A program made the position numbers and the translations under genes. From Sthenelais limicola (lineage: Eukaryota; Annelida; Polychaeta; Phyllodocida; Sigalionidae): DNA of 64,000 nucleotides. The notes under the pieces were generated by a model that was not told the origin of the DNA, did not search any database, and was given only the letters and a program-made list of their open reading frames with translations. Where the stretch lies: assembly GCA_942159475.1 (NCBI GenBank), contig OW804096.1, forward strand, positions 109,156,194 to 109,220,193, written 5' to 3'. Shown piece by piece: positions 52,787 to 62,689 of this stretch (the stretch's first letter is position 1; the number at the start of each line of letters is the position of its first letter).

Positions 52787-54018
52787 ATGCCTAGGAAGAG
52801 GAAAGCCGTGACGGCCACTAATCAGACTGACTCACCACCGGACATTACTACTGCCCTGACAGGAGAAATGCCCGATACTGATAGCTCGTCCGAGCCCGAG
52901 CCTCCCCCCAAAGTGACTAAGGGAAAGGCCAGCAACAAGCCACCAGCCAAGGTCAAGTGCGCCACCGTGGGCGAGCTGGACACACAGATGAAATCCATGC
53001 AGCAGGCCGTATCAGGGCTCCAGGGCTGTGTAGAAAAGATGGCCAAACAGATGGCCGACGTGGCTAGAGGAATGGCTAAGAGCAAGACTAAACAGAAGGA
53101 GAAAATACCGGTACCTGTCGAGAGCGTGTCTGAGAGTGACACCCAACAAGACAGCGATGACAGTGACGAGTCAGTGGAGTCACCCCCTCCGACCCGCAGG
53201 TCCGGGCACAGACGCCGCCCCGCTCGACCACCACCCGTGCTAAGCAGACAGATGGACGCGGAGCGCTACCTAGAGAAGGAGGTTGAGCGGGAGAAACGGG
53301 CGTCTGGCCTGCGGGGTAAGAACCAATATTTAACAGATATACATGCATTGAATATCCAGTCCAAACCGTATATGTACATATCCAGGGAAGGCTTAACCAC
53401 TATAAAACAGAAGTTGGATGTCAGAACATCCATGAGCGGTATGGAATATGTGGACGCTTTCTTGGCTTTGTTAGAAGACCCACGGGCATATAAGAAGAGG
53501 GACTATCACCACATGCTATTTCACCTTAGAAAAGTAACTCGTGACGCCTTGGAGCGGCCATGGCCAGCCGTTAGAAGGTGGACACAGTTTGTGTGGGACT
53601 CTATTGAGGGGGGGACACTCTCATGGGATGACAGACTCGGCATCCAGGAGGAGCGAGTCAGATTGTGTTTGACAGCTGGTGTTTACACGGGAGCCAGTAC
53701 AGGCTCACAGCACGGCCCAGCCACAGGGGGACATAAGATAAACAGCCCTGTAGGAACGGATATAATCATGTTGAGGGAAATGTCATGGCCTTACATATAT
53801 GCTCATACTGTGACTCTGTGGGGCGCACATGTACACACTCAGTGATAGAATGTAACAGAAGACAGAGGCACGCTGCCACTAACTCTGACGTCACCAGCCA
53901 GCGGGGAGGCCCCAGTGGCTCTGCACAGAGCGGGGCAGCCCCTCAACGCTACCCGAGTCAAAAGTACCCGAGCAGCAATACATACCAAGCTAGTCAGGCA
54001 TATTCAAAAAACGATTAG
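52787..54018 (+). CDS. gag of the YR retrotransposon (one frameshift)
   Basis: The first ATG at 52787 (context CATAATGCC) gives a frame that stops at 53845. The start has a basic cluster PRKRK, then a Glu/Pro/Lys-rich region. A probable coiled coil (about residues 60-105, GELDTQMKSMQQAVSGLQ...) is followed by an acidic Ser/Asp stretch, an Arg/Pro-rich stretch and a capsid-like globular part (about 175-320). A second frame, open from 53737 to the TAG at 54016-54018, carries the cysteine knuckle ICSYCDSVGRTCTHSVIEC. The knuckle is therefore out of frame with the capsid by -1, and no in-phase slippery site is seen in the overlap, so an indel is more likely than programmed shifting. The tail is Ser/Gln/Tyr-rich and ends at the gag-pol slippery site. 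Confidence 0.8.
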
Positions 54019-54054
54019 ATGGGGCACCTGTCACGTTGAACCCACAGGCGCCCC
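54006..54054 (+). promoter_or_regulatory. Predicted -1 ribosomal frameshift signal between gag and pol
   Basis: In the gag knuckle frame the codons read TCA AAA AAC GAT TAG. This gives the consensus slippery heptamer A AAA AAC at 54006-54012, four codon-steps before the stop. An 8-nt spacer leads to a stem GGGGCACCTG (54021-54030) that pairs with CAGGCGCCCC (54045-54054) in 9 of 10 positions, with a 14-nt loop. A -1 slip enters the pol frame exactly. The pol frame is open only from 53994, so the overlap is 25 nt and the heptamer lies inside it. Heptamer, phase and overlap are seen directly; function is inferred from the canonical rule. Confidence 0.75.
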
Positions 54055-56600
54055 CATTTGTACCTGCAACTATGAATGTCTCTAATATAAACCTTTCTAG
54101 CTCTCATTCACATGTACCCGAGCAGACAGCCACACGAGTCCAGATCTCGCGCGAACTCTCGCCGGAGATCTCAGGAAGCGAGATAAACAACCAAGATGGC
54201 GGCCGCCGTGTCAACGCAGCCCCCAAATCGGATCGCACGCCTTCCCGAGGCATGAACGCGGACGACCAAGCCTTATTCACAGCCCTGAGACTAGCTGATA
54301 CCAACATAGTAGGTCACAACATTAAATACTCTGATATTCGAGCCATGTGTTCTGGTAACATAGAGCGAGATAGCACAGATCTTGGCCCCAGTACCTTTGC
54401 TCGTGATAGACAACTACGGTGGCCCAAAAGTAACATTGAACACTCTCACCCAAGCCACAGTAGCATATATGAGGCGGTGGTCAGTACAGGCCTACCAAAT
54501 GCTATATCCGCTAAAATTAAATTGCCTACTGAACTAAACTTAGAAGCATGGGAAAGATACTTGTCTGATTCAGATGACCATAGACAACTTTGTGACTTTG
54601 TGAAATTTGGTTTCCCTATGGGCTACCTGGGCCCGGCATCCCACAGTGACACGGGAAAAAATCATAGTAGCGCTGACCAATACAAAGATAAAATAGATGA
54701 TTTTGTTCGCAAGGAAATAGGCCTTGGAGGCCTAGTAGGCCCATTCAACCACCCTCCATTTTGTGAATGGTATCACTGCTCCCCCCTCATGTCACGCGAA
54801 AAATGAGATACCGACGCACGGCGTGTAATAGTTGATTTGAGCTATCCCGAAGAGGCATCAGTCAACGCCTACCTCATGAAAAACAGCGTCTGGGGGGTGG
54901 AACGCGCACATTCTCTACCGACCGTGGAGGCCTTGGTGCAGCATCTCATTGGCATGGGACGTAATACACATATGTCAACGATCGACATATCCCGGGCCTA
55001 CAAGAATTTTAAAACGGACCCCTTGGACTGGCCCCTCTTGTGCCTAAGGTGGTCAAACGAATTCTTTCTCGACGTCACCATGCCATTTGGCGCGAGGACA
55101 TCCTCGTGCCACATGCAAAGGGTGGCAGAGGCGATTGTCGGAATACTCGCAGCCGAAGGTATAACATCAAAAATGTACCTCGACGACTTGATTGTAATTT
55201 CGCCAAATAAAGAAAAGGCAGAGAGAGACTACAAAAGGGCGATCGAATTATTCCAAGAACTAGGCCTCCCGGAGGCGGTGGATAAGCGCCAACCCCCGGC
55301 CGCATGTGTACGTTGGCTCGGCATCAATATAGATGCGCGCAGCATGACTCTCAGCATACCCATCGATAAGGTCAAGGAAACAATCGACACTGTCAATCGA
55401 TACTTAAAGAGAAGATCAATGTCCCGTCGCGAGTTACAATCTATAATCGGCAGGCTCATTCACATAGCTAAATGCGTCAGCCCAGCTAGGCTATTTATCA
55501 ATCGACTATTAGACAGCTTACGCCTGATGAGAGGGAAGTATGTGAACATAAATTCTGAAATGAGGCGCGATCTACAATGGTTCGGCGAGTTTTGTAGACA
55601 GTGGAACGGCAGGTCTGTGATCCCAAGTAGTGCCCCCACGAAAAGAATCGAGGTAGACGCCTGCCTAACTGGCATAGGTGGCGCCGACAGCGAACGAGCA
55701 TACGCATACCAAGTTACAGACGTGAATAACCCAGTCGAAAATATATCAGAGCTTGAAGGTATAAATATACCAGTCGCCCTACACACACTCATAACAGAAA
55801 AAGACCGAGGCGGACACATAGAGGTAATGTGCGACAACTCCGCCAGTGTCTCAGTGTTACAAACAGGTCGCGGACGCAACCCCGTAATATTGGAAGCAGC
55901 CAGGCTCGCCTGGATGATCCAAGCGATGTACGATGTGAAGATTTCGTACCGACACATACCAGGCGCTGAAAACACGCTCGCAGACCGCCTCAGCAGACGC
56001 CACTTGAATAGTAGATATCATAATGAAGCCAGATGTATTGTTAAAGAACGTGCCCTCACAATGACTGACCCTTGTGTATTTGCCCTTAAGACTCTGTTCT
56101 CTTATCAATCCAACAGGCAGAAGAATAGAGGACCTGATGACACGAGCGGTAGAAAGACAAAAAGCAGCATGGGCCCCAGGGACGCTGGCGAACCAACAAA
56201 GCGCGATAAGGAGGTTCACAGCATTCACTATGGAACTCGGCATACACCCACTAAAAGCATCCTACATGGTGATTTGCGCATATATAGAACACCTACTGAC
56301 GACGATATCATCCCCCAAGACCATCCGCAACCACGTATCGCATATCCGCACGGTGTACAGACAGCTCGACTGCCCTACAACAGCACTCGACCATCAAAGG
56401 GTCCGCTGGGCATTACAGGCGGTGGACAGGGACAAAACGTTCAAGCCGAGGGCAAAACTGGCAGTGCCAGCGTCAGTACTGCGACGAGCAATAGGACTAA
56501 TCGCAGCAGACCCGCTCTCTATTACGGTCAAGGCGGCCATAATGGTCATATACTACGCAGCCCTCAGACAGTCGGAGGTCCTAGCCCCGTCAGTGTCTAA
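54009..56600 (+). CDS. pol: reverse transcriptase and RNase H of the YR retrotransposon (in-frame TGA)
   Basis: There is no convincing own start; entry is probably by -1 frameshift. The first 180 or so residues are a Ser/Pro-rich linker. The reverse transcriptase follows, with GGLVGPF...SPL just before an in-frame TGA at 54804-54806. In the same frame after it come VIVDLSYPEEASVN, motif A TIDISRAYKNF (Asp at 54984), MPFGARTSS, the catalytic YLDD at 55176-55187, and VRWLGINID. RNase H follows, with Asp in EVDACLTG (about 55656), Glu in SELEG, Asp in MCDNSAS and Asp in AENTLADRLSRR (about 55983). This order is typical of DIRS-like elements. The last 180 residues overlap the recombinase frame and show no domain. 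The single TGA is the only break seen. Confidence 0.88.
54804..54806 (+). other. In-frame TGA in the reverse transcriptase N-terminal region
   Basis: It lies directly after an A5 run within SPLMSREK-stop-DTDARRVIVD. The frame is the same before and after, so this is a point nonsense codon and not a frameshift. It would truncate pol before the catalytic domain. Confidence 0.85.
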
Positions 56601-57090
56601 ATTTGACCCAATACGTCATCTCACAAGAAAAGACATCACTCTCAGACACAAAAGCATATACATCAGAGTCAAAAGCGCCAAAAACCTCCAGACGGCCTAC
56701 GAGCAGAAGACAGTCAAGCTGGAAGCCTCTCAGGATAAGCACATCTGTGTGGTCACGATGGTTAAACAGATGATCAAAAATCTCCCGACTCAACACGAAA
56801 CAGAACCTGCATTCATGTTTCCAACCACCAGAACACCGATGCCAGCATCGTATGTCGCAAAGCACTGGAAATCGCTCCTCACAGAGTGTGGGGCCGACCC
56901 ACAACTATACTCGCTCCACAGTCTGCGCAAAGCAGCAGCCACAAACGCCTACAAACAAGGGTGCTCCGAGCTCCAAATCCAAGAATACGGAGGCTGGAAA
57001 TCGGACGCATACCGCGTCTATATCCAGGCAGACAAATCCCAGGTCAACAAGGCCCTCAGCCATGCAATAAGCAAACCCCACTGCCCCTAA
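56137..57090 (+). CDS. Tyrosine recombinase of the YR retrotransposon
   Basis: The frame is open from 56065; the first ATG is at 56137 (317 residues). It overlaps pol by about 460 nt in the +1 frame, like the overlapping frames of DIRS elements. The N-terminal part (WAPGTLANQQSAIRRFTAF) resembles the SAM-like core-binding domain of phage-integrase-type enzymes. The catalytic domain has Arg in YYAALRQSEVL (about 56566), His and Arg in SLHSLRKAA (about 56917-56928), Trp in YGGWKS (about 56995) and the nucleophile Tyr in YRVYIQ (about 57019). The R-H-R-W-Y set is therefore complete. The enzyme should insert circular cDNA by site-specific strand exchange. No stop or shift is seen in it. Confidence 0.93.
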   Translation: MTRAVERQKAAWAPGTLANQQSAIRRFTAFTMELGIHPLKASYMVICAYIEHLLTTISSPKTIRNHVSHIRTVYRQLDCPTTALDHQRVRWALQAVDRDKTFKPRAKLAVPASVLRRAIGLIAADPLSITVKAAIMVIYYAALRQSEVLAPSVSKFDPIRHLTRKDITLRHKSIYIRVKSAKNLQTAYEQKTVKLEASQDKHICVVTMVKQMIKNLPTQHETEPAFMFPTTRTPMPASYVAKHWKSLLTECGADPQLYSLHSLRKAAATNAYKQGCSELQIQEYGGWKSDAYRVYIQADKSQVNKALSHAISKPHCP

Positions 57091-57398
57091 AATCATCTCC
57101 AAAAGACTACTCGCTCACGAGTTATAAACACCCCCCCAAAAACCCCACTACCTATCAAGGCCACTCGGCTCCACCACAAAACCAAAAGACAGTCCGCTCA
57201 CGGCTCAATCAAAAGACAGTCCGCTTACGGCATGAACAATCGCCATACATGGCAGAGACTATGCATATACATAGCATTTTACCGCCCCTCGGGCCTCTTT
57301 TACCCTTCACAAATACCATTATCTTACAAATACTCTCAACTCCCACCCCATACTCCCACCAAATTACAAATTATTACCCCCAAAATTGGCAGTTTTGG
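57091..57398. other. 3' non-coding part of the retrotransposon
   Basis: No coding function is seen. It holds an imperfect 24-26-bp tandem duplication of CAAAAGACAGTCCGCTCACGG (about 57181-57204 and 57208-57231) and C/A-rich sequence. Confidence 0.6.
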
Positions 57399-57608
57399 CT
57401 AATTAACCATTAAAAAATTCATTTTAATCTATCATCAACAATTTATATCAAATCAATCACTTTTATACAAATCTATTCACCAATTTTACACATCCTTTTA
57501 TTTATTTATATTTATATAAACAAATTAATTAAAAATAAACTTTTAATTTCCCAAGCCTGCCTCTACTTCATTCTTTCATATTATACTTTGTGGTTCTCTG
57601 CATCAATG
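57399..57608 (+). repeat. Split direct repeat B1
   Basis: 210 bp, identical to B2 at 57817-58026. It directly abuts A2, and the junction CATCAATG|TTCAAG equals the join of the element's outer ends in a circle. Confidence 0.95.
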
Positions 57609-57774
57609 TTCAAGTCAATTGCATTAGGCGATGACTGGGCATTGAGGCGAGACCACTACCCCCTCCCCTCTCACTCACACCACTAACACACGTGACTGGT
57701 CACGCTCTCTCATGCACCGGCCCCTCTCTCCCTCACTTCACATTCGCCTTCCAACCTCTACGGTTCTAAAATTC
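57609..57774 (+). repeat. Split direct repeat A2
   Basis: 166 bp, identical to A1. It is followed by a 42-bp unique spacer (57775-57816) before B2. Confidence 0.95.
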
Positions 57775-57816
57775 CCACCCACCCACACCCTTTTCTTATC
57801 TCTTCGTTCGTACTAA

Positions 57817-58026
57817 CTAATTAACCATTAAAAAATTCATTTTAATCTATCATCAACAATTTATATCAAATCAATCACTTTTATACAAATCTATTCACCA
57901 ATTTTACACATCCTTTTATTTATTTATATTTATATAAACAAATTAATTAAAAATAAACTTTTAATTTCCCAAGCCTGCCTCTACTTCATTCTTTCATATT
58001 ATACTTTGTGGTTCTCTGCATCAATG
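57817..58026 (+). repeat. Split direct repeat B2
   Basis: 210 bp, identical to B1. It ends in CATCAATG, the right boundary of the retrotransposon, after which the palindrome arm resumes. Confidence 0.95.
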
Positions 58027-58454
58027 ATCTAACTTTTTAACTTTTTTTTTTCAAACGTCAATAATTGATATTCCTAAAAAATTACAAAGTGGAAATTGGC
58101 AGATTCGAAATCAGGAGATTCTGGAGATTTTGAATCAATCATAAAAATTTAGTAGGACTGAGAATTCAACGTTTACCAAATAAATGATGGACTATTAAAA
58201 TTACCATTAAAAATGAAGCCAGACCATAAGCTCCATAGGCTTTGCACTGTCTATTGATTGCTCATTTTCTCAAAAACTGGCACGAATATCATGGAGAACT
58301 TTTGGGATATTATAATATATAGTATTAGCAATTGGAAACTGGTGTCAAAAAGTAGTGCCCACAATCCGGAACGAAAATCATTTTCTAGCCATATTCTGAG
58401 GCTCAGCTGATGGCCTATGTGTAGTGGGGTACCAAAAGCCAAACTTATAACTTG

Positions 58455-59220
58455 CCCCCCCCCACACACACACACACTATACACACACACTTCAAATTAG
58501 CTTCCGACGCCCCAAACCGGGGTATGTTTTTGCAAGAGCTATAGCCCTTGGAGAACCATACCCATATGCAAGTACAAACCAGAATATTGCGTTTTCTACT
58601 TAGACAACCGTGTTGTTTCCCTAGCCAATGCAGTAAATTTCAATATAATCAGAGCCGTATCCCATGGGAAATTTGAAACAATTTACGACATGTCATGAAC
58701 TGGAATTCTCGGCTTGTAGGGCTTTCATGTAAGGATACTTTTTTTTCATCAACTGATCCCAAAGTATTCGATAGAATGATCAAAAAGAAATATGTTATGT
58801 GTGTGATATTAGATTATTAGATTATGATCCCTATTACAGATATCATTTATGGATGATATGATGATGAACTCTTGAACGTAGAATAACGTGTACATTGGAA
58901 ATGGTTCAATTGTAAATATAAGACACTAGAGATGCACCCGTCTGCATCCGTTGACAGTCGCCAGTGGCCAGTCAAGCGCATATTTGGGATAGTAATCTTT
59001 AAATATAATATTATGTATTCCAAGAAATATCCCCCATTCTCACCCTCCTTCCACCCCTTTCTCTCCCACATGCAGCTCTACTCTTTCAATTCCTCCCTCC
59101 TTTCTCGCTGCCTATCTGTTCTTCCCTCTCCCTCTCCCTCTCACCCGCCTCCCTCTCCCTTGATATATCTTTTAATCATCCTACTCTCCCTCCCTCCCAC
59201 AACCACCTTCCGTCCCCCGA
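58455..59220. other. Spacer with simple repeats
   Basis: No gene. A C-run followed by (CA)n lies at 58457-58490, and a (CCCTCT)-type tract at about 59118-59160. Confidence 0.5.
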
Positions 59221-59265
59221 TCTCCATAATATGGAAGACCGTATTGGTACATACTGCTCCATCCT

Positions 59266-59330
59266 GTCCTGTCCCGTCCCCGTCCCCGTCCCCGTCCCCG
59301 TCCCCATCCCGTCCCGTCCCCGTCCCGACC
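59266..59330. repeat. (GTCCCC)n hexanucleotide repeat
   Basis: About ten units of GTCCCC/GTCCC. The minus strand reads repeated GGGGAC, with more than four G-runs, so it has strong potential to form a G-quadruplex. Open frames through it are Gly-Thr dipeptide artefacts. Confidence 0.9.
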
Positions 59331-59380
59331 CAAAGCCAACACTAACTTCGCCACACAATTAACTAAGCAAGACTAAAAAA

Positions 59381-60369
59381 ACTATGGAAGACTGCAGTGT
59401 GAGGTATCGAGGTCTGTACCGAGGTCGGTTGTCAAGGTTGGGGTCAGACCGGGACCGGACCTGGTCGTCACCGGGACCGGACAGCCGACTCCCATCCCGT
59501 CCCGATCTAACTTCCGACCTCCGATCTCCGACCTCTGATCATCGGCGGCCCGACCTCCAATTTTTGTCTCCATGTCTCCCAAATTATATTTCATTGATCT
59601 CATTTATACAAAAACGAATAAATATAAATTAATATAATATGAATATTCTTTCGTTGATTGTAATGAAGCAGAATGATTGTAATTAAGATTCAATTCATGT
59701 AGAAATATATTAAAACCTATATTAGGTATATCTAATTAAAGAAATACTAAATTAAATAAGTTCAGGCTTGCAACTCTATGGATCATTGGATGCTGCATTG
59801 TGTAAATGAATGAATTGCTAAGTGTTTTTTAACTTTTAAGGATTGTATATATGTGTAGACAACGCAAACATGGTCCAGTACACAAACCGTCACCATAAAT
59901 TTAAAAATGCAAAATATACCAACACACCCAACCAAAAAGATACTGCACCTCAGTTCTCAGGATTGTAGAGAATTTTTAATTTTTAAAATCCATCCACTAT
60001 TGACATCAATACAGACCATTTTAACACCCCTTCACAAGGCCCTACACACTTAGCGTTGACTGGGCCTTGGCGACCTGGGCTACAATGACCTGGGCTCCAA
60101 TGACCTGGGCTCCGATGACTGGGGATCTAATAATCAGCCGAGGTTTGCCCAGTATTGTACCGACATTGGGCAACCGGTCTTGATCCCGGTCCCGATGGCC
60201 AATTAGCCGAGTTTGGTCTTTTTTTAGGTGTCAATATGCAATTTGCATGACAACGTTAGTTTTAAACTATACCGGGTTGGGTCGGCAAGGCTTTGGGACT
60301 GGGTCCGGATTGGGTCAAACCGGGTCAGAAAGCCCAAGTTTGGTACCACACACTGCAGTCTTCCATAGT
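59381..60369. mobile_element. 989-bp inverted-repeat element with TATGGAAGAC ends
   Basis: ACTATGGAAGACTGCAGTGT (59381-59400) is exactly mirrored at 60350-60369, and the match includes one more base (21 bp). A related end, TATGGAAGACCGTATTGGTAC, lies outside at 59230-59250, so copies may be nested. Subterminal sequence is rich in CCGACC / CCGGGACC motifs. A 15-bp tandem repeat (AATGACCTGGGCTCC, 3-4 copies) lies inside at 60071-60123. No open frame is convincing and no target duplication is clear. Confidence 0.65.
60071..60123. repeat. 15-bp tandem repeat
   Basis: Between three and four units of (A/G)ATGACCTGGGCTCC, with divergence at both edges. Confidence 0.85.
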
Positions 60370-61540
60370 ATATGGGTGTCAGACATCGAAAATTTCCGAT
60401 TAGCAGGCCCGCTGCCGAATTCCGAACTCCGATGCCTGAATTCCATCCCGTTCCGGACATTTGGGGACATCAATTCCCACACAGCCGCTCAGCGCAGCTC
60501 CACCCAGCGATGGTGCTTGTAGTTGTATGACAAGTGGCATTCCTGTTGACATGTGCGTAAACTATAGGTTTGACTTGAACATGCCGTGAATGATGGCGCC
60601 GATGCCGATGCCTGCATTAAAACATCCAATAGATTATTACAGACTGTGTAAGTGTTGAGAACGGATTCCAAAATCGCAGTAAACTAAGGTGTAGCCAAGA
60701 TGTTGGAATAACTGTTTTGGGTATATAGACAAATTCTCACCGGGAAAAATATTGACAACGACTGGATAATTGACTAGCCTGTATAGATCTTCGTTGGATG
60801 CTATTCTGTCTGTGCACCGGATTTGATTGTCAATAGAAGTCATTTTGACTTTTTCCAGGAAAAAAGCGGAAGGGTGCTAACGGTCAAGATTTTAGATGAT
60901 TTCGGTGAAAGCACTTGTATTAGTTTCTATCCTAGCTTGAGTAATCTGTAAGTGAATCATGTGATAGCAAGCAACAAGTGACAAATGTAATGTCTGAGAT
61001 AATTGGTATTAATCTATAATGATCCCTGCTGAATAATCAAAATATAAATCAAAGTAATACCCTATATTTAGATTTGGGCACAGTTACAATTATTGTTTAA
61101 ATTGCTTGTTGAAGGATTCGAGCAAGATAAATATTGTAGGCATGATGCAGCTAACATGACAGGATGTTAATATAAAAGCATATCAAATGAAATACCACTA
61201 GGCAGAACTCGCTGGACATTTAATGACCAGCAATATATATATCCGTTGGAACGAAATTCCAGCAAGAGAAACTCAAATAAAACAGATATAGATTTATACA
61301 TGTCCACTGCTGGCAAGCTATACTTTAGCTCGTTTGATGAAGTCAAATTCTTCCAGCATTCTTCCATTTCTGGAATGCCTGAATGGTTGAATTATGTATT
61401 AATGTTAACGGTTTGCACTTATGTCTCAATTTGTTCTAGGGGTCTTTTCATCTACGTGCGTTTCTCAAATGTAATGTGGCAGGGACCAGCTGGGGCCTGT
61501 TACTCTGCTTGAAAACAATCATAGTGATTAATGCATTCCA
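60370..61540. other. Spacer
   Basis: No gene. The first 110 bp remain rich in CCGA(A/T)TCCGA-like motifs like the neighbouring element; the rest is AT-rich unique sequence. Confidence 0.45.
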
Positions 61541-61545
61541 CAAAC

Positions 61546-61592
61546 CCCTGAAGAAGGGCAAGTCGCCCGAAAGCTCGAGAATACTGAATAAA
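61546..61592 (+). other. CCTGAAGAAGGGC...GCCCGAAAGC hairpin followed by AATAAA
   Basis: CTGAAGA is followed by a GGGC / GCCC stem with a 5-base loop, then GAAA, CTCGAG and AATAAA at 61587-61592. It recalls the hammerhead-like CTGANGA...GAAA signatures in repeats of Penelope-like and related retroelements. A proper stem III is not visible and an extra A sits before the stem, so ribozyme activity is doubtful. Confidence 0.3.
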
Positions 61593-61599
61593 ACAACAA

Positions 61600-62685
61600 G
61601 ATCAAGTTTATTATGCTCTCTCGATCATTACATCATTTGGAGAAGCCAGCCTCAATGATATACAGCGAGCCCTCCTCCCTCTACTGTATAATGCATTTTT
61701 TGTAACGTTTTAAATATTATATTGGCCTGAAATGAAATGAAAAAAATCTATTTTATCCATTGGAAGTGTATGGAGAAATAGTTAGCGAGAAAGTGGAGCA
61801 ACGGGCCCCTGTAAAGCTTTGTATACTTGAGAGGAAGGAAAGCCATTATGCACTTGTCAATTGCAACAATACAAGGGTTTTCCAGGACCAATGGAAACGC
61901 TATTTTAGTGGCACTAGCTTGTTTAAAATGGGCTCTCAATTAATCAAATATATATATTTTTCAAATATAATTATAAATACAAGTATAAGTACAAGTAGGC
62001 CTATATAACTCTGTAGATTATAATACAAAGGGCAGGGGGAGGGAGAGAGAAAGTACCAGCATCCATATGACAACTCATAAAATATCATAAAATATTCTCA
62101 TTTCATGATTAAATAATACAATATATTAATAGCATTAATACTGACTCTCTGAATCATTAAAAACGACATAACTTGAATAAAAATACTTTAATCTGACATA
62201 ATATAGTAATATTTAACAAATATATATATGCCTTCAAATCCATAATATTCCAGTCGTTGAGGTGAAATAATGCTATGTAAAAGGCTCTGATTCAGTAATC
62301 ACCATAGAGAAAATAAGTGACAAAATTAAAATCACCTAATTCTGGTGACAAACTAAATTTTAGATAATATCTTCAAATAATCTAGATCATTATGTCCTTG
62401 GTCTATTCTAAGGAACCCATTTTGAAAGATATATGATCCCGCTTGATCTGTAAAACAACAAACATTTCCGTCAGAAAATTTCAAATTTTCGCCTGCCATA
62501 GGATTTGTCGTGAAATTGCTATGACAACTCTAAAAATCTTTTATTCTATATGATGGGAGTTGGTTTCTAGATAAAATAAACAGTGAAAGAATTTTGAAAA
62601 TCGCTGAAGTTTAAGAGCTATTCAGTGTGGCAAATCCAGCAATGACTATTTTCACCCGAGGCCGCCATACACACATTAGAGTACC
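61600..62685. other. AT-rich spacer
   Basis: No gene or element recognised. Confidence 0.5.
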
Positions 62686-62689
62686 CCAT

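Larger units (their letters stand above)
52544..58026 (+). mobile_element. Tyrosine-recombinase retrotransposon, PAT/Ngaro-type (DIRS order)
   Basis: The 5,483-bp element has the layout A1-gag-pol-YR-B1-A2-spacer-B2, where A1 equals A2 (166 bp) and B1 equals B2 (210 bp) with no differences seen. Split direct repeats of this kind define PAT and Ngaro elements, while DIRS1-like elements have inverted repeats. The element encodes gag with a zinc-knuckle-like C-terminus, a DIRS-type reverse transcriptase with YLDD and RNase H, and a tyrosine recombinase with R-HxxR-Y. No integrase, protease, DAM-like methyltransferase or SGNH hydrolase is seen. There is no target duplication, as expected for recombinase-mediated insertion. 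The B1/A2 junction equals the junction expected in the circular intermediate. The coding part is much less AT-rich than the flanks. Two lesions (gag frameshift, pol TGA) make this copy probably non-autonomous. Confidence 0.93.
51718..58454. repeat. About 1.25-kb imperfect palindrome, split by a retrotransposon
   Basis: The left arm runs from about 51718 to 52371. The right arm runs from 52401 to 52543 and resumes at 58027 to about 58454 after the 5,483-bp retrotransposon. Clear matching pairs are 52322-52371 with 52401-52450 (GACCTAAGATGTCAGTGCAT against its complement), AGTGCAAAGCCTATGGAG at 51923-51940 with 58232-58249, and AGTGATTTTCGTTCCGGATT near 51790 with its complement near 58375. The apex (52372-52400) has three AGGTCA half-sites. 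Without the insertion it would be a giant hairpin, probably an old fold-back element. No transposase is present. Confidence 0.7.

Noticed and set aside
59176..59358. Gly-Thr repeat protein on the minus strand
   Set aside because: Direct translation of the (GTCCCC)n hexanucleotide repeat.
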